Positions 47,157-60,970 are shown, counted from the first letter of the stretch. The stretch is DNA of 64,000 nt from Lithobates sylvaticus (GCA_028564925.1 CM053026.1:599716498-599780497); one strand, 5' to 3'. The notes: a model not told the origin generated them from the letters alone. Numbers and translations are program-made.

Positions 47157-48935
47157 CAGGGCCGGTACAAGGGTTGGGCAGAAGGGACGGATGCCCTGGG
47201 TGGGACCATTTACTGAAGTAAAGGGGGGCCCAATAGTGGCCACTCTACAGGCCGCCTGTCCTGGGGCCGCAGCGCTCCCCTCCCACCTCCTCCCTCCTGT
47301 TTGTCACACAGCGCCGGGAGCGCTGTGTGACAGGGAACTGGATCTGTGTGTGTGTTTTCGGTGGCACTGTAACAAGGATCCGCCCCCCTAGACCGGCTCA
47401 TGTGGTAGCAGATTGCATCAGTGTTCCGCCTATCACATTAGGCGGTCTAGGGGGGCGGGACCTTGTTACGGCGCCGCTAAACACACAGACCCAGCTGTGT
47501 GACACTGCTAGAAAGCTACCTGACTGAGGTATGCTGACAGCCCTGCAATCATGTAAGTACACCTCAGTTCAGGTAGTTGGCAGCTTCAGAAACGAAACAG
47601 CTTCATATACACTGAATTTCAGCATTTCGCATTTCAGCCATAGTGCGGGGAATGATATCAAAGCAGTTGGGACAGGGGCATGCTCTGCTACTAGTTCAGG
47701 CTGACCAAATACTGCAAAAGAGGGTTGTGGCTTTGTTGGCATCTTCTGTGAGAAGCAGGATCAACAATGATGGATCTGGAAGAGGTGCTCTTAGTGTCAG
47801 GAGTCTGGTGAGGAGAATATGCCTCTAATGTAAGCTAACAGCAACATTAGTGAGGTCTCAACACCTCCCTCCAACACCCTTTTATTACAGTTCTTTCCCT
47901 CTTCCAGTCACAGCTCTGCCACCTTAAATCCACCCCCCTATTAATAAATTACCTTCTTTCCACCAGTTATAGAACCTCCCACCCTCCTCCACCCCTGGTT
48001 ACTGTGCCTCTATGACAACTCTGACAACTACCTTGCCTCCTGGGTTACATCGCCTCTGAACTCAAGCCCCTCCTCTCCCTCATACCACCACCAAACCAGA
48101 GGCTGCAATTATGGTCAGAGAGGCTGCGATTATGGTCAGAGAGGCTGCGATTATGGTCAGAGAGAGGCTGCAATTATGGTCAGAGAGAGGCTGCAATTAT
48201 GGTCAGAGAGGCTGCAATTATGGTCACAGAGAGGCTGCAATTATGGTCAGAGAGGCTGCAATTATGGTCACAGAGAGGCTGAAATTATGGTCACAGAGGC
48301 TGCAATTATGGTCACAGAGGCTGCGATTATGGTCACAGAGAGGCTGAAATTATGGTCAGAGAGGCTGCAATTATGGTCAAAGAGGCTGGGATTATGGGCA
48401 CAGAGGCGTCGCAGAGGCTGCGATTATGGTCACAGAGGCTGCGATTATGGTCACAGAGGCTGCAATTATGGTCACAGAGAGGCTGCAATTATGGTCACAA
48501 ATAGGCTGAAATTATGGGCACAGAGGCTGCGATTATGGGCACAGAGAGGCTGCAATTATGGGTACAGAGAGGCTGCAATTATGGGCACAGTGAGGCTGCA
48601 ATTATGGGCACAGCGGTAGGCTGCATTTGATGGGCATTGGTGAGACTGCATTGATCTCTTGTATCATGTCTGCAGTCTCTGTGACCATCTTTAGTATGAT
48701 GTCCTCAGTCTCTAACCATCTCTTGTCTTATATCATGTCTGCAGTCTCTGAGGGGAGTTGCTTAATTAGCAATGGTATTGGTAATATGCAGCAGGAAGGG
48801 GGTTAATGCACTGTCACTGATGCATTAGTATAGATCCCATCATCTGTAGGCGCTGTAGCTTTTCACAGGGGGGCGGGGGGGGGGCGCAGTTTTTCATCTT
48901 CGCCCTGGGCACCGGATGACCTTGTGCCGGCACTA
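47157..48935. mobile_element. hAT element with tandem array
   Basis: The ends CAGGGCCGGTACAAGG and (inverted) TAGTGCCGGCACAAGG are flanked by AGACCGTA (47149-47156) and GGACCGTA (48936-48943), an 8-bp duplication with one change. The interior has a minisatellite at 48100-48625 and no transposase. Confidence 0.8.
48100..48625. repeat. Minisatellite, unit of about 18-22 bp
   Basis: The unit is AGGCTGCAATTATGGTCA plus CAGAG or CAGAGAG, about 25 copies. The last units change to GGGCACAG and then to GGCTGCATTTGATGGGCA. Confidence 0.92.
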
Positions 48936-49355
48936 GGACCGTATGTCCGTATTTCATCCATCCGTTTTCGGATGAAATACGGACATACATGCATCCCTAT
49001 GGGATAGCGGGTGTCAGCGGATGAACATCCGCTGACACACGATATCAACCGTCTCTGCTGGTCCGATTCTGCAGACGGAGGAAAATCCTATTTTTCTATC
49101 CGTCTGTAGAGCGGATCGGATGAACGCGGACAGACGGTCCGTGTTCATCCGATCCCCCATTGAGGAGAGCGGAGATCTGACAGGACGTTCCCTGCACAGT
49201 GTCCCTGTCATTCGCCGGCTAAGCGGGGATCAACGGACCGATCTCCACTAAGCAAGCGGATGTTCACGGGGGGGGGGGGGATCATTACAGATCCGTCCCG
49301 TGTGAAAGGGGCCTAACACAACAATGTAAAATTACATCTTTTACCATGGCATTGC

Positions 49356-49528
49356 TTAAAGGGGTTGTAAAGGTTAGTTTTTTATTTTCTAAATAGGTTC
49401 CTTTAAGCTAGTGCATTGTTGGTTCACTTACCTTTTCCTTCGATTTCCCTTTTCTTTGTCTGAATTTCTCACTTCCTGTTTCTCCTCAGACCTCCTAGAC
49501 CCAGTGAGGTCTATTTACTAGCCAGGAG
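49356..49528. mobile_element. TTAA MITE, left fragment
   Basis: TTAAAGGGGTTGTAAAGG identifies the 16356 family. It breaks off where the next element starts. Confidence 0.6.
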
Positions 49529-50639
49529 GCTTAGCCCACTTCCCATCCAATGATGTATCTGTACTTCACTGGACTTTCGGTGGATATACCGAGATGGTAC
49601 CTAGCACTGCATGCATCCTGGTACCTTTTTTTTAGAGCAGGCTGTCGGCTCTCTTGTAATAGCAACCGGTTGCTTTTACAAGCAGCAGGAGGGGTCTTTC
49701 CCGCCACCTTCCGTGTCTCTTTCAGGCTCTCCCATCCCACCGGGAGACCCAAGCGATGTATCCGCGGGCTGGCCAGACAGCTGAACAAAGCGGGATCGTC
49801 TTTGATCAGCTGTTCGTTATAATAAACCGGAATCAATGACATGACAATACTTCCGGTTTACTCAGAGACTATCGGCGCCAGTTTGTGAAAATCTAAAGCA
49901 TTCAGAAACACTGATCTTGCTTTTAAGTGCAGAGGAGGGATCTGGGGTCTTATAGACCCCAGATCTCTTCATAAAGAGGGCCTGTCACATGCCTATTGCT
50001 GTCAGAAGGATGTTTACATTCATTGTGACAGCAATAAAAGCAATAAAAAATAAAAAATGTAAGCAACAGTGTAAAAATAAAATAAATTAATAATTAAAAA
50101 TAAAAATGTAAGTGCCCCCGCCCTCCTGTGCTTATGCGCAAAGGTAAAGGTGTGCTTTGGTCCAGAATGCACACATGCAGCAATCGTCCCACAAATGTGA
50201 GGTATCGGCGTGAATGTCAGATTATGGGCAGTAATTCTAGCACCAGACTTCCTCTGTAAATCTAAAGTCTAACCTGTAAAGGATTTTAAAGCACTGCCTA
50301 TGGAATAGTAAAATGTACGTCATTTGTCGCTGTTGTGCAGGTGTGCGCAATTTTAAAGAGTGACATGTTTGCTATATATTTACTTGGCGTAACTTCCTCT
50401 ATTATATTTTACAAAGAAAATGGGTTATGTATTGTGTTTTTTGGTATTTACATTTTTTTAAAAAAAATGTATGTCTTCCCAGAAAATTGCGTTTGAAAAA
50501 CTGCTACGCAAAGACCGTGTGACATAAAAAATTGCAAAGCCCACCAATTTATTCTCAGGGCCCTCTGCTCTAAAAAAAAATACTGATTGTTATATGTGAA
50601 CAAAAACTTCTAGAAAAGGCCTGGACTGGAAGTAGTTAA
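49529..50639. mobile_element. TTAA-bounded element (CCACTTCC family)
   Basis: The left end TTAGCCCACTTCCCATCCA and the right end CTGGACTGGAAGTAGTTAA form imperfect inverted repeats, the left TTAA having become TTAG. It is about 1.1 kb, with an AT-rich right half and no transposase. Confidence 0.6.
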
Positions 50640-51562
50640 AGTGGTTGTAACGTCAAAGGTTTCTGATCATCTTGATCCAACAATGTTGCAGGTGTGTCTC
50701 GGCTGCCTGGGACTATCCCTCGTCATTGGCTGAGAAGGCAGCACGGCGCCATTAGCTCCCGCTGCTGTCAAAGTCAGTGAGCCATTGAGGAGAGAGAGGG
50801 GGGGGGGGGCCTAACCACGGCTCTGTGTCTGACTGGACACACAGAGCAGCGGCTTGGGTGCCCCTATTGCTCTGGGGGCAGGAGGGATGGGCCAGAAGCA
50901 ACTGCGAGGGACCTGAGAAGAGGAGGATCAGCAAAACCACTCCACAGAGCAGGTAAATATGACATTGTAAAAAAGTGGTGTTTTGAGATTTCCGCCCTCC
51001 TATGCTCAACACCTCTCTGCGCTACTAGGATGCGTGTACTTACAATGTTTGGGGTGGTGAGTGATGTAGACCCCAAATAGTAGTGTGGTAAACCAATATA
51101 TAAATAAATAAATAAATAAATAAATATATATTGTGTGAGTGAATAAAATAAATAAATATTATGTGTAAAACTGTGTATACAAGATTATAAATAAATAAAT
51201 AAGTATAAATTGTATATAGATGTAATAAAATGTGATTGCTAAAATTGATTTTAGTGGTGTGCTAAATATTTTAGTGAAACGAATGTAAAAGTATAACGAT
51301 CTTATACATACATTTTGTAGCAGCTGCTTAAAATAAAGGTAAAATGGAATGGTATAAATAAAGGGATGGACACCAGGATGCTCTATGGCTGTGTCTGCCC
51401 GATACTTATAGCAGCGCTGAGTGATAGTTTTTCAACTTAATTTGAAAAAATATGTATATATATAAACATTGGTGTATATATAAAAAGTATATATATAAAA
51501 GGTAAAGGAAGTGCACCTTTAAAATACACCTTACAAGGTGAAAGAAAGTGCACCTTTAAATA

Positions 51563-53184
<1,622 letters not shown>

Positions 53185-54379
53185 TATGCCTTAAAACATA
53201 ATACTATGTGCATAGATTAATAAATCATAAGTGCACGTGAACAAATAAATAAATAAATATTGATCAATAAATAAATTGCACTGCGTGTCTTCATAAAGCA
53301 AAAGTCCGCGTGATAAACAAACGATCCTCCAATCTGATGGATCAGCAATACGGCAATAGTGACAGTTCAAAAAACATGCGACAGTACGATTCTGTGTGGA
53401 TATTCCGTGAGTGATCCAAACCTTCCACCATAGATATCACCGTGTTAGAGGGTTGTCCCCTTTTGGGGGTACACTCACCAGAAGTATACTTTAAAAACGC
53501 CTGTAGTAATAGATCATGTGGACCTTCTCCACCAGCATCAGCCACAGATTTCACCAGCGCGTGAAATCTGTGGCTGATGCTGGTGGAGAAGGTCCACATG
53601 ATCTATTACTACAGGCGTTTTTAAAGTATACTTCTGGTGAGTGTACCCCCAAAAGGGGACAACCCTCTAACACTGTGATATCTATGGTGGAAGGTTTGGA
53701 TCACTCACAGAATATCCACACAGAATCGTACTGTCGCATGTTTTTTGAACTGTCACTATTGCCGTATTGCTGATCCATCAGATTGGAGGATCGTTTGTTT
53801 ATCACGCGGACTTTTGCTTTATGAAGACACGCAGTGCAATTTATTTATTGATCAATATTTATTTATTTATTTATTTGTTCACGTGCACTTATGATTTATT
53901 AATCTATGCACATAGTATTATGTTTTAAGGCATATTTAAAGGTGCACTTTCTTTCACCTTGTAAGGTGTATTTTAAAGGTGCACTTCCTTTACCTTTTAT
54001 ATATATACTTTTTATATATACACCAATGTTTATATATATACATATTTTTTCAAATTAAGTTGAAAAACTATCACTCAGCGCTGCTATAAGTATCGGGCAG
54101 ACACAGCCATAGAGCATCCTGGTGTCCATCCCTTTATTTATACCATTCCAGGTAAATATGACATGTTTAAAAAAAAAAACTGAGACTTTAGTATCACTTT
54201 AAAAGTTGTTTGCGGGACCTTTGTGTTTGGACTGTGGTTCTTACCCCTGCACAGGAATCTTTTGTTTTCTGTATATGCTGACCAACACACATGGGCAGAA
54301 AGCCCTTAACCCTACATGCAGCTTGGATTACCTTTCTGAGAGCTCTCCACTTGAAGCTGAACTCCACAATATATATACA

Positions 54380-55840
54380 CAGTGCCTTGAAAAAGTATTC
54401 ATATCCCTTGAAATTTTTCCAATTGTCTCATGTTACAACCAAAAACGCAAATGTATATTATTGGGATTTTATGTGATAGACCAACACAAAGTGGTACATA
54501 ATTGTGAAGTGGAAGGAAATATAATAAATGGTTTTCAATTTTTTTTTACAAATAAATATCTAAAAAGTGTGGCGTGCATTTGTATTCAGCCCCCTTTACG
54601 ATACCCCTAACTAAAATCTAGTGGAATCAATAGCCTTCAGAAGTCACCTAATTAGTAAATAGAGTTTACCTGTGTGTAATTTAATCTCAGTATAAATACA
54701 GCTGTTTTGTGAAGCCCTCAGAGGTTTGTTAGAGAACCTTAGTGAACAAACAGCATCATGAAGGCCAAGGAACACACCAGACAGATCAGGCATAAAGTTG
54801 TAGAGAAGTTTAAAACAGGGTTAGGTTATAAAAAATGATCTCAAGCTTTGAACATCTCATGGAGCACTGTTCAATCCATCATCCGAAAAGGTAACGAGTA
54901 TGGCACAACTGCAAACCTACTAAGACATGGCCGTCCACCTAAACTGACAGGCTGGGCAAGGACAGCATTAATCAGAGAAGCAGCCAAGAGGCCCATGGTA
55001 ACTCTGGATGAGCTGCAGAGATCCACAGCTCAGGTGGGAGAACCCGTTCAAGGACAACTATTAGCCATTAATAGCCATTAGAAAGCCATTGTTGAAAGCC
55101 ATAAAAAGTCCCATTTGCAGTTTACGAGAAGTCATGTGGGGGACACAGCAAACATGTGGAATAAGGTGCTCTGTTCAGATGAGACTAAAATGTAACTTTG
55201 TGGCCTAAAAGCAAAACGCTATGTGCGGCAGAAAACTAACATTGAACATCACCTTGAACACACCATCCCCACACCATCCCCAAATCTGTAGTCTGCAGTA
55301 GACTTGAGACTGGTTCACCTTCCAGCAGGACAATGACCCTAAACATACCGACAGAGCTACAATGGAATTGTTTAGGTCAAAGCATGCTCATGTGTTAGAA
55401 TGGCCCAGCCAGAGTCCAGACCTAAATCCAATTGAGAATCTGTGGCAAAACTTGAAAATTGCTGTTCACAGATGCTCTCCATACAATCTGACAGAAATTT
55501 AGCTATTTTGTGAAGAAGAATGGGCAAAAATGTCACTCTCTAGATGTCCAAAGCTGGTAGAGACATACCCAAGAAGACTTACAGCTGTAATTGTAGCGAA
55601 AGGTGGTTCTACAAAGTATTGACTCAGGGGGGCTGAATACAAATGCACGCCACACTTTTCACATATTTATTTGTAAAAAATTTTGAAAACCATTTATCAT
55701 TTTCCTTCCACTTCACAATTATGTGCCACTTTGTGTTGTTCTATCGCATAAAATCCCAATAAAATACATTTATGTTTTTGGTTTTAACATGACAGAATGT
55801 GGAAAATTCCAAGGGGCATGAATACTTTTTGAAGGCACTG
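54380..55840 (+). mobile_element. Second, decayed Tc1/mariner element
   Basis: The ends CAGTGCCTTGAAAAAGTATT and AATACTTTTTGAAGGCACTG are inverted repeats extending about 200 bp, with TA next to the right end. It belongs to a different Tc1 family from the element at 51563. The left flank is a TATA run, so the left TA is ambiguous. Confidence 0.88.
54758..55622 (+). pseudogene. Tc1-type transposase pseudogene
   Basis: The start MKAKEHTRQIRHKVVEKF reaches a stop after about 26 codons (LGYKK then TGA at 54836). The helix-turn-helix and GRPPKL linker part (NISWSTVQSIIRKGNEYG, LLRHGRPPKL) is readable after it. Part of the middle is deleted after LDELQRSTAQ. The first Asp block reads LCSDETKM and is followed by a stop. 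The second Asp ([13 protein letters not shown]) and Glu ([11 protein letters not shown]) blocks and the C terminus (VAKGGSTKY, stop at 55622) remain. It is not functional. Confidence 0.88.
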
Positions 55841-56807
55841 TATATATATATATATATATATATAATGTGTGTGTATATATATATATTTTTTTTTCTCAGG
55901 GCCCTCCAAATGAGCCAGAGCCTTCACTAAAGGAAGAGTGGACTATGAATATATAATTTACAGTGCCTCCACCTAGAACAGGGCTCCAGCATATGTAGAG
56001 ATGATCCCTTTCAAGGACAATAACTAGTAACTCACCCAAAATAACTGACAACAGTAGTACTAATACACCCAGCATAAATTTCTAAGAGTAAAGATATGTT
56101 GACATACCAGCAGGTGATTAGTGTAACTTTATATATGATAGAGTGATAGCATTACATACAACCAAAGCAATAATAGGAAGAATGTACATATGTCTCAGAA
56201 GAACAGTGTATATATATATATATATGTATGTATGTATGTATAGGTAGGTGGTAGAGATAGGATTTTGTAGGATAGGTAAATTTAGGCAGGCCTGGCTGGT
56301 AAAAAAAAGGGTTAAAATCCTCCGCTTATACTACTCACCTGGTGAAGGGAAGTGTGACTATTGAAATGGAGACATCAAACACATAAATAAATAAATGAAA
56401 ATATATAGATAAAGAAAAGCTGCAACCTAAAAGGTCCGAACCCCTACCATTAACATAGATAATTAAAAGAAACAGGTGCGCTAATCTATAAGAATATCCA
56501 CTGTGCAAAAAAAAACACATGACAAAAATGTAAGGGCATAAAGTCCACTCCTACAAAAAACAAGTGTATAAAAATTAATTAAAAAGTTGGATGAAATGAC
56601 TCATAAAGTGAAAAATATACGATTCAGTTCATAAAAGGTGCAAAAAAAAACAAAAAATGTGCACAAAAAGATGTGCATGAAAAATGTCCAACTGACAAAC
56701 CCTTATACAAAAGGGAACTGAGTGAACCAAATATGTGAACAATTCTGTGTTCTTAAAGGGAATTGGGTGAACCAAATATAAGGGAACTTCAGTGCTCTTC
56801 AAAACAC
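55841..56807. other. Unassigned sequence with TA and TATG microsatellites
   Basis: AT runs lie at 55841-55888 and TATG units near 56214-56241. 56330-56720 looks like the retroposon 3' regions seen elsewhere, but has no ends or coding part. Confidence 0.45.
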
Positions 56808-56810
56808 TAA

Positions 56811-58556
56811 GGCCGCGTACACACGAAGGGACAATCCCGCGGGATTATCCTCTGGACTGAAGTCCAGCAGATAATCCCCTCGTGTGTAGGCGCCGGCGGA
56901 CTTTTTGGCGCCAAAGTCCGGCGGACCAAAGTTTTAAGTTTGGTTTTAAAATTATCCGCTGGACTTGGCAGTCCGGCGGACAATCCGCCGTTAGTAGGCA
57001 AGTCCGCGGGACTTTTGAAATGAACGGACTTGCCGCTCATCGGCAAGTCCATTTATTTAGCACGTGACTTCAGGTTACGTAGCTAGCGTAGGCAGTAAAT
57101 GCCGCCGCGCTGGCTCCGTAAGCTGGCATGGATTTAAAGGGACTCCCCACGCCGAAAAACGGCGTGGGGGTTCCCCCCAAATCCATGTCAGACCCTTATC
57201 CGAGCATGCAGCCTGGCCGGCCAGGAAAGGGGTGGGGACGAACGAGCGCCCCCCCTCCTGAGCCGTACCAGGCCGCGTGCCCTCAACATGGGGGGTGCCC
57301 TGGGGAAAGGGGGGCCGTGCGGCCCCCCCACCCCAAAGCACCTTGTCCCCATGTTGATGAGGACAAGGGCCTCTTCCCGACAACCCTGGTTGTCGGGGTC
57401 TGCGGGCGGGGGCTTATCGGAATCTGTCCCAGCATCCTCCGGGACTGTGACAACACAAGGGGGCGGGGTCACCATGTGACATGAGCATGTGACCCTGTCC
57501 CCATGCCCCTATATAAGTCCCAGCGCAGCGCGGAACAGGCATTCCGGGCAGAGAGAGCATCGGGTCAACATCGGAAGAAGAAGAAGAAGAAGAAGAAGGA
57601 CAAGAAGAAGAAGGCGGCGCCGGCGGCGCGGAAGACGACGACCGCCGCAAGAACAGAAGAGACCCCCGGAAGACCCCCGAAGGCGGATCGAGACCCCCAG
57701 ACGACGGCGGCGACGACAAAGAAGGTAGCCGGACTTCCCCCGCTCGGTAAAAGAGCTTGGTAAATGGCGGGGGAGTCCGGCGAGAAGACCCCCAAGACGG
57801 AAGAAGACCCCCGGAGCAGTGCAATAAACTATTTTTTCAAAAGTGTGGGTGTTTTTTTTACTTTACATTTTACACCTTAGGTGAATGGGTAGGGGTACAT
57901 CGTACCCCATACTCATTCACATAGGGTGGGGGGCCGGGATCTGAGGCCCCCCTTATAAAAGGGGGCTCTCAGATCCTGATAAGCCCCCGCCCGCAGACCC
58001 CGACAACCAACGGCCAGGGTTGTCGGGAAGAGGCCCTTGTCCTCATCAACATGGGGACAAGGTGCTTTGGGGTGGGGGGGCCGCACGGCCCCCCTTTCCC
58101 CAGGGCACCCCCCATGTTGAGGGCACGCGGCCTGGTACGGCTCAGGAGGGGGGGGGCGCTCGTTCGTCCCCACCCCTTTCCTGGCCTGCCAGGCTGTGTG
58201 CTCGGATGAGGGTCTGACATGGATTTGGGGGGAACCCCCACGCCGTTTTTTCGGCGTGGGGAGTCCCTTTAAATCCATGCCAGGTCACGGAGCTAGCGCG
58301 GCGGCATTTACTGCCTACGCTAGCTACGTAACCTGAAGTTACGTTCTAAATGAACGGACTGCTCCGTGTGTGGGCATGTCCGTTCATTTTCAAAAGTCCC
58401 GCAGACTTTTGGCCGGCGGATTATCCGCCGGAGAAGTCTGTGCGTGTGTGGGCAAGTCCACACGCTCGGAAAGTCCAGCGGACCCAGCTGGAAAGTCCGG
58501 TGGGATTGTCCGCTGGACTAAGTCCGCCGGCAAAAGTCCGCACGTGTGTACGCGGC
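56811..58556. mobile_element. Large foldback element (GCCGCGTACACACG ends)
   Basis: The left end GGCCGCGTACACACG and the right end CGTGTGTACGCGGC are the tips of inverted arms of about 600 bp (56811-57428 and 57974-58556). For example, GGTTACGTAGCTAGCG at 57073 is mirrored near 58317. TAA precedes the left end, and the right flank reads AAA. The arms contain the block CAACATGGGGACAAGGTGC and CGGCCTGGTACGGCTCAGG also found in the TAGGGATGAGC family. The 545-bp spacer holds a TATA-GAA-AATAAA arrangement. Long arginine- or lysine-rich frames there come from the GAA run. Confidence 0.75.
57508..57845 (+). promoter_or_regulatory. Possible transcription unit in the foldback spacer
   Basis: CCCCTATATAAGTCC (57505-57519) resembles a TATA box. 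It is followed by a GAA-rich purine tract (57570-57612), GC-rich sequence and GCAATAAACTATTTTTTC near 57823-57840, which could serve as a polyadenylation signal. The only frames lack a start codon downstream of the TATA word, so any transcript would probably be non-coding. Expression is pure inference. Confidence 0.3.
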
Positions 58557-58730
58557 AAAAGACTGTAATATCCCTTCACCACATAGATTCACTTCTTACC
58601 AGATAGCAGTAGTTTCAAGCATTGGATAATAATCCCACCATGCTCAACAGACTGGGCTGTAAAAACGAACCAAATTCCAGATGACAGCAGTATCAAACAC
58701 TGGACAATGATCCCATCAGGCTCCAACACC

Positions 58731-59150
58731 TTAAAGAGGAGTGCCCCCTAAAAATTTTTTTTTAAAAGTCTGTCCCAGGGTCCAGCGATGTGGGGGAACG
58801 AAGCCCCCCCTCGTTCCACGCTCCGCTCGCGGCGCCGGCATCCTTACTGCGGGCACCCGGCTGTGACTTCACAGCTGGGCACCCACTGCGCATGCGCGAG
58901 AGGCGCCGTGCGCCGTAATACAACGCTCAGTCATCTGGGACACGTGACAGGTCCCAGATGACTGTGCGGTGCCGAGGGGAAGTGATGTCAGTGCCCGGGC
59001 ACTGAAGGTGGCAGACTACGAGGGACCCCCTAGCAACAGGCATTTAGAGGGGAGTAAAACATATTTTTTTTTCCAATAATTTTTTTTTTTTTTTTTTATG
59101 AGTTTTAAGCAAATTTTTTTTTTTGGTGGCAACACCACTGTAAAAGTGGA
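58731..59150. mobile_element. TTAA MITE with degraded right end
   Basis: It begins TTAAAGAGGAGTGCCCCC and shares CTGTCCCAGGGTNCCNGCGATGT-like wording with 60971-61375. The right part is a run of T and A with no clear terminus. Confidence 0.45.
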
Positions 59151-60451
59151 CCCAGTTTTTCAATGGACGCAGGAATCACGGTATCTTTGGCAAAGCTGAT
59201 ATCCAATCTGGCAGCTCAAGGATGAATCCCAGAGCATAAAGTAAAAAGAGGATAGCCTCAGTGCAATATGTTTAAACAGAAGGGTTTATTAAAACAGCAC
59301 ACTAAAAACTTATATCAAAGCAACCAAACATCAGCAAAAGTAAATGCACATAAAAAACAGAGCGGTGGTTTGCACCAACCAGCTCAAACGGTTAGACGTC
59401 TCACAATGTGCTCCACCGACTATTTTCTCTATAAAAGGCTTCAGCTGGGAAGCCAGGCCTGTTTTAATCTCATCTGGGCTGGGAGTGGCACAGGTTAGCA
59501 GCTGGTGACTCACAGGCAGCATTACTGAGACCTCACTCTTCTTTCTAGAGTTTGCTAGAAGGTTCTAAAAAGAGAGGAGGAGAGGAGAGGTGGAGCTGCC
59601 TAGGGTGTTTTAGGGAACCCTAATCAATCCCCAACCTGGATTGCCAGGGGGCAGGCCTCCTTAAATACCCAGGGTCAGCCCAGCTGGGGAGGAGTTGTTT
59701 GGATGGAAGAGCTGGAGATGGACTGCTAGGCTGTCGGGGGCTTTGAGGGAGCTCCCCTCTGGGGGGGGGTGACCTTGGACCTGGGCTTGGGTGTGGACAG
59801 TGTCCTCCAAGAAATCGTGGATGTATCCTGGACAGGAGGCACAGGAGGAGCAAGAGGACAGCAGGAGAGACCACTGCCGGGCAAGTCTACAGGGAGAGGA
59901 ACAACTGGTCGCAGCCAGGAGGAGGGCTGGGGAGTGACATGCACAGGCCTGAGAGGTCTGGTAAGGCACGCCTGAGAGGACTGGGAGAATGCAGTCTGGG
60001 ATGGGTGAAGAACCAGAGGAAAGGACTTTGGTGTCATAGGCAGTGGAGAAGGGCAGCTGCAGCCAGGAGGTCTGGCAGGGTCTGAAGATGGGTTACTGGG
60101 CTCAGTAACCACATGTAGGACAGCTAGCACCAGGAACTTTCTACATTTTGCTACACTATAGGGGCCCACAGTCCCTGCTTGCAAAGGCCTGGCTAATTCA
60201 GTGTCAGACCTGACCATTTTTTTGCTAGCTGTGCCTGGAAGCTCAAGTAAGAAAAGTGCTGGAGGAGCTGAGGAGTGATAGTCTGCAGCAAGAGTTGTTC
60301 TGGGGTGAATATTGGAGTGTATATACCAGAGTGTATATAGTTGTCTCAAGCAAGTTCTGCAAATTCCACAGACACTTCCACCAGCAGAATTTACTTTTCA
60401 GCCATAAGCTCTATGTCAGCAATATGATTGGGATTGCTTGTATGTTCTGAA
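59151..60451. other. Unassigned, partly purine-rich stretch
   Basis: A TATAAAAGGCTTCAG word lies near 59432 and a GGAG-rich segment covers 59690-60080. The minus-strand 207-codon frame (59726-60349) is Pro/Ser-rich and recognised by no motif. It may be a composition effect of the purine strand. A worn LTR is possible but not demonstrated. Confidence 0.35.
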
Positions 60452-60660
60452 AGACTTAAGCCTCATACACACAATCAGATTTTCCACTGGGAATTGTGTG
60501 ATGACAGACTGCTGGCGGAAAATCCGACCGTTTGTGCGCTCCATCAGACAACTGTTAGCGGATTTTCCGCAGACAAATGTTGGATGGCAGGCTTATAAAT
60601 TTCTGTGGACAAATGTTGTCAGATTTTCCGATTGTGTGTACACAAGTCTGTCAGACAAAA
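60452..60660. mobile_element. Harbinger-like MITE fragment (CATACACAC..GATTTTCC)
   Basis: It starts TTAAGCCTCATACACACAATC and is rich in GATTTTCC and GGAAAATC mirrored words, like the 5245 family. It ends near TTGTGTGTACACAAG. Confidence 0.5.
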
Positions 60661-60970
60661 GTTCAAAGTACAAACATGCAGGCTCGGAAGCAAGTAAGAG
60701 CCAGAAGCGGTCGGTCTTGTAAACTAGCGTTCGTAATGGAGAATTAACATTCGTGATGCGGCAAATTATGAAATCTCGAAATGCAGCGCACATTCTCTTC
60801 TTCTTTAATGGGAAAATAATAAAGCTGCTTTGCTGGTGATACTGATGGAGTTCTGCCAAATGTATTTTAAAAGGCTTTTATTTTCTAATGATATCAAGAA
60901 TAATATTATTATGCTTGTTTTTTTTTTTTTTTTTTGGGCAAGTTACCACAACACCATTATCCCGCAGTTT

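Larger units (their letters stand above)
47129..49315. mobile_element. MITE of the TAGGCCCCTTTCACACGG group, split by a hAT element
   Basis: TAGACCCCTTCCACACG at the left and CGTGTGAAAGGGGCCTA at the right are inverted repeats. Only 47129-47156 and 48936-49315 belong to this MITE. The rest is the inserted hAT element. Confidence 0.75.

Noticed and set aside
48111-48619. Repetitive 147-codon frame (NYGQRGCNYGHRE)
   Set aside because: By-product of the minisatellite in the hAT element.
6137-48935. Possible CRISPR array from regular repeats
   Set aside because: The repeats are head-to-tail minisatellites without unique spacers, in a vertebrate-type genome.
53342-53599. Conserved protein inferred from the near-identical frames on both strands
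   Set aside because: Identity is explained by the palindrome and is not evidence of selection. Kept only as a low-interest query.
57489-57763. Arginine- or lysine-rich frames resembling basic nuclear proteins
   Set aside because: They come from a GAA run in a foldback spacer, and their start codons lie on or upstream of the TATA word.
59726-60349. 207-codon minus-strand Pro/Ser-rich frame as a possible host exon or gag
   Set aside because: No motif, strong purine-strand bias and overlapping alternative frames. I could not support any identity.
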